64,000 nucleotides of DNA from Sphingobacterium bovisgrunnientis (GCF_009829085.1 NZ_WUQY01000016.1:1-64000), one strand, 5' to 3'; shown: positions 35,989 to 45,406, counted from the stretch's first letter. The notes: generated from the letters alone by a model not told the origin. Made by a program: numbers and translations.

Positions 35989-36540
35989 ATGAAAACAATA
36001 AAAATCATAGCACTTACTGTATTAGTTGCATTTGCAGGTATTACGAAAGCGCAACAACCTGTCAACACAAATACATCTATCGAATCAACTAAGCCAGACA
36101 CGATTGCCCCTACTTTACTTACAGAAGAACAAAAACGTCTACAAGAACAAGCTCTTTTGAAAGCAAATTTGGAAGCGGAGAAGGCCGCACAAAAAGCCGA
36201 AAAAGAAAGATTAAAAGCCGAAAAAGAGTTAAAAAAACGTCAGAAACAAGTCGAAAAGCAAGCTAAGAAACTTGAAAAACAGCAAAAAGCTCGTGAGAAA
36301 GCGGCTAAAAAATATGACAAAGCATTAAAAAAAGCTAACAAGTTAGAAAGCAATATCAAAAAGCAGGCTTCTAAAATTGAGAAAATGGAAGATGCACTTG
36401 ATAGAAAAATCCGCAGAAACCGAATTTCCGATATTGATAGAGAAAAAGAAATTATCAAAATCAGTAAACAACAAATTAAATTAAAGGAATTAGAACGAGA
36501 TTTTGAGAAGGCTGAAAGAGATGTCAAGAAATTAAGATAA
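35989..36540 (+). CDS. Exported Lys/Glu-rich coiled-coil protein
   Basis: A 183-residue protein. Signal peptide MKTIKIIALTVLVAFAGITKAQ, then a short Thr/Pro linker, then about 135 residues of near-continuous charged helix (EEQKRLQEQALLKANLEAEK... with repeating KAEKE and KQQKAREK units), probably a long periplasmic coiled coil. No known domain or enzyme motif. Repeated Lys/Glu heptads make similarity searches unreliable. It has its own exact promoter and ends at a bidirectional hairpin. Role unknown; candidates include an envelope spacer or a nucleic-acid- or cell-wall-binding protein. Confidence 0.8.
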   Translation: MKTIKIIALTVLVAFAGITKAQQPVNTNTSIESTKPDTIAPTLLTEEQKRLQEQALLKANLEAEKAAQKAEKERLKAEKELKKRQKQVEKQAKKLEKQQKAREKAAKKYDKALKKANKLESNIKKQASKIEKMEDALDRKIRRNRISDIDREKEIIKISKQQIKLKELERDFEKAERDVKKLR

Positions 36541-36542
36541 TT

Positions 36543-36572
36543 ACAAAAGGAAGTCTGATGACTTCCTTTTGT
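36543..36572. terminator. Shared bidirectional terminator
   Basis: ACAAAAGGAAGTC / GACTTCCTTTTGT, 13-bp perfect stem with TGAT loop, between the convergent coiled-coil gene (+) and argE (-). Confidence 0.88.
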
Positions 36573-36575
36573 ATT

Positions 36576-37643
36576 CTATAGTACTTTACCTAGCAATTCA
36601 ATATAAAACTTTATCCCATCTTCGATTTCTTTAAGATAGATAAATTCATCTGCAGTGTGCGAACGCGCAGAATCGCCTGGACCAACTTTAATTGATAGAA
36701 TCGGCAATAAAGCTTGATCACTCATTGTAGGACTTCCATACAACTTTTTCCCTAAGCTTAACCCTGCTTGAACAATTGGATGCTCAATAGCTATAGTAGA
36801 AGGATTCAAACGTGTAGAACGTGCCTGAACATCAGATTTGACATGTGACTGAATGATTTCAAGAACTTCTACATTCGAATATACATCTGTCGTACGTACA
36901 TCCACCACAAACTTACATTCTGCTGGAACAACGTTATGTTGCGAACCTGCATTGATAACCGTAACAGACATTTTAACAGGACCTAAAAATTCTGATTCCT
37001 TCGGAAATTTATAGGTATTGAACCAATTAATATCTTCAATAGCGTTATAAATCGAGTTGACTCCTTCGTCACGTGCAGCATGCCCAGATTCGCCGTAAGC
37101 CGTACAATCTAACACCATTAAACCTTTCTCCGCTACAGCCAAATCCAATAAGGTTGGTTCGCCTACAATCGCAAAATCGCAATCTACCCCATGCTTATAA
37201 GCTTCTTCAATACCATTTTTACCCGATATTTCTTCTTCTGCGGAAGCAATTAAACACAAATTGTAAGCTAAATTTTTATCTTCATAATAATATACAAAAG
37301 CAGCAATTAACGAAACTAAACATCCGCCTGCATCATTAGATCCCAAGCCATATAGTTTCCCGTCTTCGACAATTGCTTTGAAAGGATCTTTGGTATATCC
37401 AGGATTTGGTTTTACAGTATCGTGGTGTGAGTTTAATAAAATTGTAGGTTTTGATTCATCGAAATACTTATTATAAGCGATCACATTATTTCCAACTTGA
37501 TTATTCGAAACTCCTCTTTCGATAAGAAACGTACTGATGCAATCAGCAGTCTGTTCCTCTTCCCTACTAAAAGAAGGAATCTCTATCAGCTGTGCCAATA
37601 GAGATTTACTATCTTCGATAAGTTGATCTATATACTTATTCAT
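36576..37643 (-). CDS. argE: M20 family N-acylornithine deacylase
   Basis: A 355-residue zinc hydrolase that removes the acyl group from N-acetyl- or N-succinyl-ornithine/citrulline. Metal ligands are readable: HHD (73-75) in LLNSHHDTV, D in GSNDAGG, the EEE catalytic segment in SAEEEISGK, E in VGEPT, and H near the C-terminus in RSHTADEF. It is last in the arginine operon and overlaps proC by 8 bp. The substrate acyl group is probably succinyl, judged from the carbamoyltransferase in the operon (see Val90); the M20 sequence alone does not say. Confidence 0.88.
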   Translation of the reverse strand: MNKYIDQLIEDSKSLLAQLIEIPSFSREEEQTADCISTFLIERGVSNNQVGNNVIAYNKYFDESKPTILLNSHHDTVKPNPGYTKDPFKAIVEDGKLYGLGSNDAGGCLVSLIAAFVYYYEDKNLAYNLCLIASAEEEISGKNGIEEAYKHGVDCDFAIVGEPTLLDLAVAEKGLMVLDCTAYGESGHAARDEGVNSIYNAIEDINWFNTYKFPKESEFLGPVKMSVTVINAGSQHNVVPAECKFVVDVRTTDVYSNVEVLEIIQSHVKSDVQARSTRLNPSTIAIEHPIVQAGLSLGKKLYGSPTMSDQALLPILSIKVGPGDSARSHTADEFIYLKEIEDGIKFYIELLGKVL

Positions 37644-38436
37644 TATAGAGTCCGCCAGCCTTTTTAGCTGACAATTTGATTCCTTTAATAAACGCTGAAC
37701 TTAAACCATTATGTTCCATTTCATTCAGTCCCGCTATCGTACATCCTTTAGGTGATGTAACCTTGTCGATTTCACTTTCGGGATGATTATGTGTTTGCAA
37801 CAACAAATCTGCTGCGCCTTTAGCGGTTTGAATAGCCATTTTAAGTGCATCGTGTGCATGAAAGCCAATTTCAACACCACCCTGCGAAGCCGCTCGAATA
37901 GCACGCAAAAAAAATGCAATACCACACGCACACAGAGCTGTTGCTGACGTCATCAATTCCTCTTCAATAACCACAACAGAACCGACTGCTTCGAACAATT
38001 TTTCAACAGTTCCAACGGCTTCTGCACTTGCATTCTGCGTAGCAATACAAGTCATTGACTGTCCAATAGCTATGGCCGTATTCGGCATAGCACGAACTAC
38101 AATTTTATCTTGACCCAAAATTTCTTTCACATCTTGACACGAAACGCCTGATGCGACAGAAACAATAATTTGATTTGGCTGAACAGTGGGCGCTATATCT
38201 TCCATCACCTTCTTAATCTGTTGCGGCAATACTGCCAACACAATGATTTCTGCACCTTGAATAGCTGTTGGATTATCTGCACTCACACCGAATCCCAATG
38301 CTTCTTCTTCCGATAAAGAAGCCAAAGTTCTTCGCGTAAGGACAATATCTTCCGCCCTGTAAATATTAGATTTTACTAAGCCCTTAGCCAGCGAAAATCC
38401 AATATTACCCGATCCTATTATTGTTATCTTACTCAT
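37636..38436 (-). CDS. proC: Pyrroline-5-carboxylate reductase
   Basis: A 266-residue NAD(P)H enzyme making proline from pyrroline-5-carboxylate. N-terminal Rossmann motif IGSGNIGFSLAKGL (7-20), substrate-binding C-terminal segment with TSATALCACGIAFF and the family-typical VTSPKGCTIAGLNEMEHNGL. It lies inside the arginine operon between argB and argE (overlap of 8 bp with argE, 21 bp after argB), so proline and arginine synthesis are made together. The Asn in GSGNIG is unusual compared with GxGNMA but harmless. Confidence 0.93.
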   Translation of the reverse strand: MSKITIIGSGNIGFSLAKGLVKSNIYRAEDIVLTRRTLASLSEEEALGFGVSADNPTAIQGAEIIVLAVLPQQIKKVMEDIAPTVQPNQIIVSVASGVSCQDVKEILGQDKIVVRAMPNTAIAIGQSMTCIATQNASAEAVGTVEKLFEAVGSVVVIEEELMTSATALCACGIAFFLRAIRAASQGGVEIGFHAHDALKMAIQTAKGAADLLLQTHNHPESEIDKVTSPKGCTIAGLNEMEHNGLSSAFIKGIKLSAKKAGGLYNE

Positions 38437-38457
38437 GATTTAGGTCTGTTGATTAAA

Positions 38458-39255
38458 TTACTTGTTGATTAGGCAAGTTCCGAATTTTTGTTGTTGGAAC
38501 AAATGTAAATTTGAAGCATTCCCAATATAAACGGATTTGACACCTTTATTAATTGCATCAAACGCATTTTGTAACTTTGGAATCATGCCATCACTGATAA
38601 TTCCACGCTCTTTGTATTTTGTAAAATCTTTCGCTGTAATATTTTCAATTACCGAATTTTCATCGTTCACATCCAATAGAACACCATTTTTTTCAAAACA
38701 GTAGATCAAGGATGTCTCGTAATGATCAGACATGGCTGTAGACAACGCTGCCGCAATGGTATCGGCATTCGTATTTAACAATTGCCCTGATCCATTATGT
38801 GTGATAGCTGAAAAAATTGGTGTAAATCCAGCATCCAAAAACTTTTTAATAGCCAATGAATTAACAGAATCTGCTAAAATATCACCCGCAAAACCATAAT
38901 CAATTTCCTTAACAGGACGTTTAACAGCTTTGATGACATTACCATCCGCTCCACTTAATCCAATTGCATCACATTTATATTTTTGTAGCGTTGCCACAAT
39001 ATTCTTGTTGGTAAGACCAGCATACACCATCGTCACGACATCCAACATATCTTTGTCCGTAATACGACGACCTTCCACCATCTTTGCCTCGAGTCCCAAT
39101 TTTGTCGCCAAACGCGTAGCTATCTTTCCTCCTCCATGCACCAATACCTTTTTCCCAGGTATGGAAGCGAATTTCTCCAAGAAAGTTTCTAATTGAATAT
39201 CATCATCAATTACATTTCCACCGATCTTAATAATATTCAATGTACTATTCGACAT
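38458..39255 (-). CDS. argB: N-acylglutamate kinase
   Basis: A 265-residue amino-acid kinase that phosphorylates N-acetyl- or N-succinyl-glutamate, the second step of arginine synthesis. The nucleotide/substrate motifs KIGGNVID (11-18), VHGGGKIATRLA (about 39-50) and FSAITHNGSGQLLNTNADTIAAAL (about 149-172) are typical. It stands 9 bp after the carbamoyltransferase. Arginine feedback sensing (N-terminal helix of hexameric forms) is not visible, so it is probably the insensitive dimeric form. Confidence 0.92.
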   Translation of the reverse strand: MSNSTLNIIKIGGNVIDDDIQLETFLEKFASIPGKKVLVHGGGKIATRLATKLGLEAKMVEGRRITDKDMLDVVTMVYAGLTNKNIVATLQKYKCDAIGLSGADGNVIKAVKRPVKEIDYGFAGDILADSVNSLAIKKFLDAGFTPIFSAITHNGSGQLLNTNADTIAAALSTAMSDHYETSLIYCFEKNGVLLDVNDENSVIENITAKDFTKYKERGIISDGMIPKLQNAFDAINKGVKSVYIGNASNLHLFQQQKFGTCLINK

Positions 39256-39264
39256 ATTTTCTGC

Positions 39265-40230
39265 TTATTTGTTTAGACTTTCTAATATTCTTTTCAATAC
39301 AACTTGTGCCGCCCAAACACGGTTGCTTGCTTCTTTAATGACTAATGAATTTGGACCATCCAATATCTCAGATGACAATTCTAAATCACGACGTACCGGA
39401 AGACAGTGCATCACTTTGGCATCATTCGTCAATTTCAACTTTCGATTATCCAACATCCAATTTTCAGACACTGGATACACTTGACCGTACTCTTTGTAAG
39501 AAGACCAGTTTTTCACATATACAAAATCAGCACCTGCTAACGCTTCATCCAAATTAGTGGTAATAGTCGCTCCAGCAGTGAATTCTTCTGACAACTCATA
39601 TCCAGCAGGATGCGCCACCGTAAAATCAACCAAACCTTGCTCCTGTGCTTTCGACATCCATTCTGCGAATGAATTAGGCACAGCTTGAGGCAATGCTTTA
39701 ATATGCGGTGCCCAAGCCAATACAACTTTTGGTTTATCTACTTTTTTGTGTTCCGTAATTGTGATTAAGTCCGTCAAACTTTGCAATGGATGACGTGTCG
39801 CGCTTTCTAAAGACACAACAGGTACACCACAGAATTTGATAAACTTATTGAATAAATCTTCCGTATAATCCGCTTCCTTATCTTTCAAGGAAGGAAACGA
39901 ACGTAAACCTAAAATGTCGCAGTACTCTCCCATGACAGCAGCAGCTTCACGAATGTGTTCCACAGTGGTGCCGTTCATCACCACACCATCTTGAGTTTCC
40001 AAAGCCCAACCATCTTTGTCCATGTTCATGACCATCACGTTCATGCCAAGATTAATAGCTGCCTTTTGAGTACTAAGACGCGTGCGTAAACTTGGGTTCA
40101 AAAATACCAAGCCTAACATTTTATGTTTACCTAATTCCTCATTTGCATTAGGATTTGCTTTTAATTCTAAAGCTTCTTTGACGATAGCATCTAAACTATC
40201 AACATCCGCTACTGAAAAGAATTTTTTCAT
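39265..40230 (-). CDS. argF': N-acylornithine carbamoyltransferase, probably N-succinylornithine-specific
   Basis: A 321-residue transcarbamylase of the acyl-ornithine type, not ordinary ornithine carbamoyltransferase. FLNPSLRTR (43-51) replaces the usual carbamoyl-phosphate STRTR motif and MHCLPVRRDLELS replaces HCLPA, both signs of the AOTC/SOTC branch. Residue 90, in MNGTTVEHI (85-93), is Val. From memory of mutational work, the acetylornithine enzyme has Glu92 here, succinylornithine enzymes have Pro90, and changing Glu to Ala, Ser, Pro or Val gives succinyl specificity. So N-succinyl-L-ornithine is the predicted substrate. Operon position: between argD and argB. Confidence 0.9.
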   Translation of the reverse strand: MKKFFSVADVDSLDAIVKEALELKANPNANEELGKHKMLGLVFLNPSLRTRLSTQKAAINLGMNVMVMNMDKDGWALETQDGVVMNGTTVEHIREAAAVMGEYCDILGLRSFPSLKDKEADYTEDLFNKFIKFCGVPVVSLESATRHPLQSLTDLITITEHKKVDKPKVVLAWAPHIKALPQAVPNSFAEWMSKAQEQGLVDFTVAHPAGYELSEEFTAGATITTNLDEALAGADFVYVKNWSSYKEYGQVYPVSENWMLDNRKLKLTNDAKVMHCLPVRRDLELSSEILDGPNSLVIKEASNRVWAAQVVLKRILESLNK

Positions 40231-40255
40231 TGATATCGTTATCTATGAATATATA

Positions 40256-41392
40256 TTATTGCGCTTTAAGACGTTCGTCCAAAGCTGTTAAAAATTGATC
40301 TGCAATCTCTTTTGTGATATTCAATGCAGGTAAAATACGAATCACATTGGGTTTAGCTTCCCCAGTGAAAATTCTATTTTTTACTAATAAATCTTTCTTC
40401 ACATTCGCTAACTCCACAGGTAAGTCAATACCAATCATCAAGCCACGACCTCTCACCTCTTCTACCTTATCAAACTTTTTTAGTTCTTGGATCAAATATG
40501 AACCCACAGAAGCTGCATTTGCTAATAAATTATCTTGTTTAATAATATCTAATACAGCTACCGCTGCTGCGCAAGCCAAATGATTGCCACCAAATGTAGT
40601 GCCTAGCAAACCATAGGAAGCTTTGAATTTTGGAGCAATAGCAATACCGCCGATTGGGAAACCATTACCCATCCCTTTCGCCATCGAATATATATCTGCC
40701 TCAACACCGGCATAATCGTGCGAATAAAATTCACCCGTACGTCCATAACCACACTGTACTGAGTCTGCAATATATACAGATCCGTATTGGTCACACAAGG
40801 AACGAATTAGTTTCAAAAATGAAACCGATGCCTCACGAATCCCGCCTACACCTTGAATACCTTCAATAATAACTGCTGCTATTTCATCTCCAAATTCAGC
40901 AAAAGCATTTGTTAAAGCATCTTCGTCGTTGAATGGAAGAAATACGACATTGTCTGTTTCATTAACGGGTGCAACAATTGCTGGATTGTCCGTAGCCGCT
41001 ACAGCTAATGACGTACGTCCGTGAAATGCCTTTGTAAAAGCGATTACTTTCTTACGACCAGTATGAAAAGAAGCCAATTTCAATGCATTTTCATTCGCCT
41101 CAGCTCCTGAATTACATAAGAATAATGTGTAATCAACTTTACCTGATACCTCGCCTAATCGCGCCGCTAATTGCTGCTGAATAGGAATCTCTATAGAATT
41201 TGAATAGAATCCAATATTATTTAATTGTTCCGTGATACGCTGCACATAATGAGGATGTGTATGTCCAATAGAAATAACAGCGTGACCTCCATATAGGTCA
41301 AGATATTCATTACCTTCCGAATCCCAAACAGTTGATCCCTGCGCCTTCACAATGTTTATTGGATTGATCGGGTAAACATTAAATAAATTCAT
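40256..41392 (-). CDS. argD: N-acylornithine aminotransferase (class III)
   Basis: A 378-residue PLP aminotransferase converting the acylglutamate semialdehyde to acylornithine. Starts MNLFNVYPINPI; DLYGGHAVISIGHTHP (about 32-47), the SGAEANENALK segment (about 92-102), FHGRTSLAVAATDN and the PLP lysine in YSMAKGMGNGFPIGG are diagnostic. It is the first gene of the arg operon. argC, argG, argH and the acyltransferase are not in the window, so the pathway is split over at least two loci. Confidence 0.93.
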   Translation of the reverse strand: MNLFNVYPINPINIVKAQGSTVWDSEGNEYLDLYGGHAVISIGHTHPHYVQRITEQLNNIGFYSNSIEIPIQQQLAARLGEVSGKVDYTLFLCNSGAEANENALKLASFHTGRKKVIAFTKAFHGRTSLAVAATDNPAIVAPVNETDNVVFLPFNDEDALTNAFAEFGDEIAAVIIEGIQGVGGIREASVSFLKLIRSLCDQYGSVYIADSVQCGYGRTGEFYSHDYAGVEADIYSMAKGMGNGFPIGGIAIAPKFKASYGLLGTTFGGNHLACAAAVAVLDIIKQDNLLANAASVGSYLIQELKKFDKVEEVRGRGLMIGIDLPVELANVKKDLLVKNRIFTGEAKPNVIRILPALNITKEIADQFLTALDERLKAQ

Positions 41393-41439
41393 TTTTTATG
41401 TCTTTTATGGCAATTTCAATATTAAAATAACATTGCTAG

Positions 41440-41447
41440 CAAATATA
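41440..41447 (-). promoter_or_regulatory. Candidate -7 box for the arginine operon
   Basis: TATATTTG on the minus strand matches TANNTTTG and lies 47 bp before the argD start. No TTTG at the -33 distance. No ArgR-type operator could be identified. Confidence 0.35.
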
Positions 41448-41646
41448 CTCAAGTACGAAGAAATTGGGGTACTTTATCTGCTATTTTTACATTATTATAT
41501 TAAAAAACAATTAATAAGATTGATCTCGATTCTGATATCACATGCCTGATTAGAATGTAATAATATTAAAACAATAGATTTAGGAACAATAAAATATTGA
41601 TATTTAAATCACTACTTATAAGCAAACTTAAATTAATCATAAATCT

Positions 41647-42957
41647 ATGAAAATCAAAAACATCCTAACTTACCTATTACTTTCTGCATTCTGTTGTGGT
41701 CTATATTTTAAGGGAATTAGCCAATCGCGAAACAATCAAGTTATACAAGTGCTTGTGACACCAAATAAAGCAGATTGGACCTATGCGCCGGGTGAAAAAA
41801 TCAAATTTACAACCACGATAATTAAGAATCATGTGCCAATGAAAAACGTGACTGCTAGTTACACGATTGGACTAGAGAAAATGACAGCCGATCAAAAAGG
41901 TACAATCAAAATTGATAAAGAAAACGTTGCGGTCGGTAAGCAATTATCTCTTGATACGCCTGGATTTATTCGTTGTGAGGTAAAAGTTAATGTAGACGGT
42001 ATCGATTACCGAGGAATAGCAACAGCTGCCGTTGCACCAGAAAAAATCAAACCCACACAAAAACTACCGAACGATTTTTCAGCATTTTGGAAATCCGAAT
42101 TGGAAAAATCAGATAGAATACCATTAGACGTGAAATACACATTATTACCTGAGAAATGTACTGCAAATACAAACGTCTATCACATTAGCTATAGAAATAT
42201 TGACAACAGTCAAATGTATGGAATACTAACAACACCTAAAAAATCAGGTAAATATCCTGCCATTTTACACGTGCCTGGTGCTGGAATTAGACCGTACAAT
42301 GGCATGATCGATCAAGCAGAACAAGGCTTTGTAACCTTACAAGTTGGAATCCATGGAATAGCAGTTACGAATGATGTAAGCCTATATAACGATCTTTCAG
42401 CAGGGGCACTTCGAGGCTATCCAACCCTAAATTTGGACAATAAAGACAATTACTATTACAAAAGAGTATATATAGGTTGCAGTAGAGCGGTAGATGTGCT
42501 TGCTTCATTAGCCGAAGTTGACAATTCAAATATTGTACTTTGGGGAGGTAGTCAAGGAGGAGCTTTGTCTATAACAACTGCCGCACTAAACAAAAAAGTG
42601 AAAGGTCTTGTGTCGCTATATCCAGCGTTATGCGATCTGACGGGTTACATGCACAATAGAGCTGGTGGCTGGCCGCATATGTTCACCGCTAATAATCCTT
42701 CACAAATCCCAACAAAACATAAGGTTGAAACTTCAGCTTATTATGACGTTGTTAATTTTTCTAAGATGATTACAGTTCCGGGTTTTTACACTTGGGGATA
42801 TAACGATGAAACTTGTCCACCGACTTCCTACTATGCGGCATACAACCAAATAAATGCACCGAAAGAGCTTTATTTAATCCAAGAAACTGGACATTGGACA
42901 TATCCAGAACAGCATACAAAAATGCTAACTTGGGTAAAAGATTTTGTCAAAAAATAG
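41647..42957 (+). CDS. Acetyl xylan esterase-type alpha/beta hydrolase, exported
   Basis: A 436-residue exported esterase. Signal region to about residue 25. N-terminal beta-sandwich domain (about 30-135) precedes an AXE1/cephalosporin-deacetylase hydrolase domain (about 140-436). The triad is readable: Ser302 in WGGSQGGALS, Asp386 in YNDETCPP, His415 in TGHWTY. It would remove O-acetyl groups from polysaccharides or related esters. It stands alone, divergent from the arg operon, with a strong hairpin downstream. The N-terminal beta domain is typical of the long Bacteroidota form. Confidence 0.88.
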   Translation: MKIKNILTYLLLSAFCCGLYFKGISQSRNNQVIQVLVTPNKADWTYAPGEKIKFTTTIIKNHVPMKNVTASYTIGLEKMTADQKGTIKIDKENVAVGKQLSLDTPGFIRCEVKVNVDGIDYRGIATAAVAPEKIKPTQKLPNDFSAFWKSELEKSDRIPLDVKYTLLPEKCTANTNVYHISYRNIDNSQMYGILTTPKKSGKYPAILHVPGAGIRPYNGMIDQAEQGFVTLQVGIHGIAVTNDVSLYNDLSAGALRGYPTLNLDNKDNYYYKRVYIGCSRAVDVLASLAEVDNSNIVLWGGSQGGALSITTAALNKKVKGLVSLYPALCDLTGYMHNRAGGWPHMFTANNPSQIPTKHKVETSAYYDVVNFSKMITVPGFYTWGYNDETCPPTSYYAAYNQINAPKELYLIQETGHWTYPEQHTKMLTWVKDFVKK

Positions 42958-42974
42958 AACTCCTGTATAACATT

Positions 42975-43006
42975 AAAGCCTATCATCAATGATGATAGGC
43001 TTTATT
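42975..43006. terminator. Shared terminator after esterase and rplQ
   Basis: AAAGCCTATCATC / GATGATAGGCTTT, 13-bp perfect stem with AAT loop; serves the plus-strand esterase and, from the other side, the end of the ribosomal operon. Confidence 0.88.
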
Positions 43007-43027
43007 TATAAGATTAAGACTTATAAA

Positions 43028-43546
43028 TTAGTCTTTTTTCTCTTCTGTAGCTGGAGCTTCTTCTGTAGCAGTTGTTTCTTCAGCTTTTACTTCTTCAGTA
43101 GCTTCAACAGTTTCAGTAGCTTTTTTCTTAGAAGAACCACGACGACGAGTAGATTTTTTCTCAGCTTGAGCAGTTTTGCCATAAACTTCGTTGTAATCTA
43201 CAAGCTCGATGAATGCCATCTCAGCGTTGTCACCTAAACGGTTTTCTAATTTAATGATACGAGTGTAACCACCTGGACGTGTAGCAACTTTTTCAGATAC
43301 TTCACGGAACAAGATAGTAACAGCATCTTTATCTTTTAAGTAAGCGAATACTGTACGACGAGAGTGAGTCGTGTCAGTTTTTGATTTAGTAATCAATGGC
43401 TCAACATATTTACGCAAAGCTTTAGCTTTAGCCAAAGTAGTAGTAATACGTTTGTGTTTGATCAATGACGTCGCCATGTTAGCTAACATCGCCTTACGGT
43501 GACTGTCAGTGCGGCCTAAGTGATTTACTTTTTTTCCGTGTCTCAT
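43028..43546 (-). CDS. rplQ: Ribosomal protein bL17
   Basis: Large-subunit protein L17 at the exit-tunnel side of the ribosome. [21 protein letters not shown] is the standard N-terminus. The body ends near residue 120; the last 50 residues form a low-complexity Lys/Glu/Thr/Ala tail ([27 protein letters not shown]...), making it 172 aa against about 127 in E. coli. The last gene of the superoperon, 148 bp after rpoA; a hairpin lies in between. Confidence 0.95.
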   Translation of the reverse strand: MRHGKKVNHLGRTDSHRKAMLANMATSLIKHKRITTTLAKAKALRKYVEPLITKSKTDTTHSRRTVFAYLKDKDAVTILFREVSEKVATRPGGYTRIIKLENRLGDNAEMAFIELVDYNEVYGKTAQAEKKSTRRRGSSKKKATETVEATEEVKAEETTATEEAPATEEKKD

Positions 43547-43642
43547 TTTAGTTTTTGTTTTTGCGCATACCGTCCTTTTTTGGATTAAGGATCAAAGATA
43601 AATGATAAAAGACGAAATCTTTACTCTTTAATCTTTGTTCCA

Positions 43643-43662
43643 AATTCTCCTTCAGGGGAATT
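43643..43662. other. Hairpin between rpoA and rplQ
   Basis: AATTCTCC / GGGGAATT (7 of 8 paired, TTCA tetraloop), in the 148-bp gap. The gap also contains a minus-strand TATCTTTG -7-like box (43593-43600) without a -33 element, so rplQ may have a weak extra promoter. Confidence 0.5.
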
Positions 43663-43694
43663 ATGCAACAGGTCGCTTAATTATTTAATTATTA

Positions 43695-44687
43695 TTAATC
43701 TTCGTCTAATTTAAATTTAGACAAGTTCATTCCGAATGATAAACCTTTCGATTTTACCAACTCTTGAATTTCGCTTAATGATTTTTTACCGAAGTTGCGG
43801 AATTTCAACATGTCAGCTACGTCGTAAGTTACTAACTCAGCTAGACTGCGAATATCTGCAGCTTTCAAACAGTTCAATGCACGAACAGAAAGATCTAAAT
43901 CTACTAATTCTGTTTTCAAGATCTTACGCATGTGTAAGATTTCCTCGTCTACAACTTTAGTTTCTTCTTTAGTTTGAGACTCTAACAACATATTTTCGTC
44001 AGAGAACAACATGAAGTGTTGAATTAAGATACGAGCTGCTTCTTTCAAAGCATCTTCTGGGTGAATAGAACCATCTGTAGAGATGTCTAACAACAATTTC
44101 TCGTAGTCAGTCTTTTGCTCTACACGGTAGTTTTCAATGGTATATTTCACATTCTTAATCGGAGTGTAGATAGAATCAATAGCGATTACACCTACAGGAC
44201 CATCAGTCACTTTATTCTCTTCCGCATTTACGTAACCACGACCTTTTGCAACAGACAATTCAACCTCAATAGTTACTGAGCTTTCCATGTTACAGATTAC
44301 GAAGTCAGGGTTCAAAACAGTAAAGTTGTTCGAAAACTTAGTGATATCACCAGCTTTGAATTGTTCTTGACCATTGATAACTACAAAGATCTTCTCGTTG
44401 TCACCTTGCTCACCTGATTTTTTGAAACGTACTTGTTTCAAGTTCAAGATGATTTCAGTTACGTCTTCTGCTACACCTTTGATTGTAGAGAATTCGTGAG
44501 AGACACCTGAAAATCTAATCGACGTAATTGCATATCCTTCTAAAGAGGACAATAAAATACGGCGCAAAGCATTACCAATTGTTACACCAAAACCTGGCTC
44601 TAATGGACGAAATTCGAAAGTACCATCAAAATCCGTAGATTTCTGCATGATCACTTTATCCGGTCTTTGAAATGCTAAAATTGCCAT
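43695..44687 (-). CDS. rpoA: RNA polymerase alpha subunit
   Basis: A 330-residue subunit that starts polymerase assembly and binds upstream DNA. The N-terminal domain has [22 protein letters not shown] (about 34-55). The C-terminal DNA-binding domain has [22 protein letters not shown] and [22 protein letters not shown]. The linker is short and acidic. It follows rpsD by 86 bp with a strong hairpin in the gap, within the ribosomal superoperon. Confidence 0.97.
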   Translation of the reverse strand: MAILAFQRPDKVIMQKSTDFDGTFEFRPLEPGFGVTIGNALRRILLSSLEGYAITSIRFSGVSHEFSTIKGVAEDVTEIILNLKQVRFKKSGEQGDNEKIFVVINGQEQFKAGDITKFSNNFTVLNPDFVICNMESSVTIEVELSVAKGRGYVNAEENKVTDGPVGVIAIDSIYTPIKNVKYTIENYRVEQKTDYEKLLLDISTDGSIHPEDALKEAARILIQHFMLFSDENMLLESQTKEETKVVDEEILHMRKILKTELVDLDLSVRALNCLKAADIRSLAELVTYDVADMLKFRNFGKKSLSEIQELVKSKGLSFGMNLSKFKLDED

Positions 44688-44730
44688 TTATAATATTTTA
44701 ATATTTTTTAACAATGTATATCTTAATAGG

Positions 44731-44761
44731 ATATGCATAATCTTATACAGATTATGCATAT
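44731..44761. other. 12-bp hairpin between rpsD and rpoA
   Basis: ATATGCATAATC / GATTATGCATAT perfect stem with 7-nt loop, not followed by a T-run. Between S4 and RNA polymerase alpha genes, where S4 feedback acts in E. coli. Confidence 0.75.
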
Positions 44762-44773
44762 ATCTATTAATTA

Positions 44774-45382
44774 TTATTTAGAGTACAACTCTACGATTAA
44801 GTTTTCTTTGATATTCTCAGGGATATCAGCTCTTTCTGGGTAGCTTAAGAATTTACCTGTAAGAGTTTTTGCATCCCACTCTAACCAACCGTATTTGTTG
44901 ATTGTTCTACCAGCTACTGAAGTAGTGATAGCTTCTAAAGTTTGAGAACGCTCACGTACCGCGATAACATCGCCTGGACGGATGCTATATGATGGAATGT
45001 TAACAACTTCGCCGTTAACAGTAATGTGCTTGTGTGAAACTAATTGACGAGCAGCTGAACGTGTAGGAGCAATTCCTAAACGGTAAACAACATTATCCAA
45101 ACGAGCTTCTAATAATTTCAAGAAGATCTCACCTGTGATACCTTGTTTTGCAGATGCTTTAGCGAATAAGTTAGCGAATTGACGCTCTAATACACCGTAA
45201 GTGTATTTCGCTTTTTGTTTTTCTAACAACTGAACAGCATATTCAGATTGTTTACCTCTTCTTTTAGATGGACCGTGTTGTCCAGGAGGATAATTTTTTT
45301 TCTCTAACGCTTTATCAGGGCCGAAAATAGGCTCTCTGAATTTACGTGCAATTTTGGACTTAGGTCCTGTATATCTTGCCAT
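44774..45382 (-). CDS. rpsD: Ribosomal protein uS4
   Basis: A 202-residue primary 16S-binding protein. The start [10 protein letters not shown] (45382) is used because an in-frame upstream start would add eight residues not found in uS4. The N-terminal segment ([25 protein letters not shown]) has no cysteines, so this is the zinc-free S4 type. The S4 domain [31 protein letters not shown] is intact. In E. coli S4 represses the alpha operon; here the order rpsM, rpsK, rpsD, rpoA, rplQ is kept. Confidence 0.96.
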   Translation of the reverse strand: MARYTGPKSKIARKFREPIFGPDKALEKKNYPPGQHGPSKRRGKQSEYAVQLLEKQKAKYTYGVLERQFANLFAKASAKQGITGEIFLKLLEARLDNVVYRLGIAPTRSAARQLVSHKHITVNGEVVNIPSYSIRPGDVIAVRERSQTLEAITTSVAGRTINKYGWLEWDAKTLTGKFLSYPERADIPENIKENLIVELYSK

Positions 45383-45406
45383 TTCTTTCTCTGTTTGAAG
45401 TATCAA

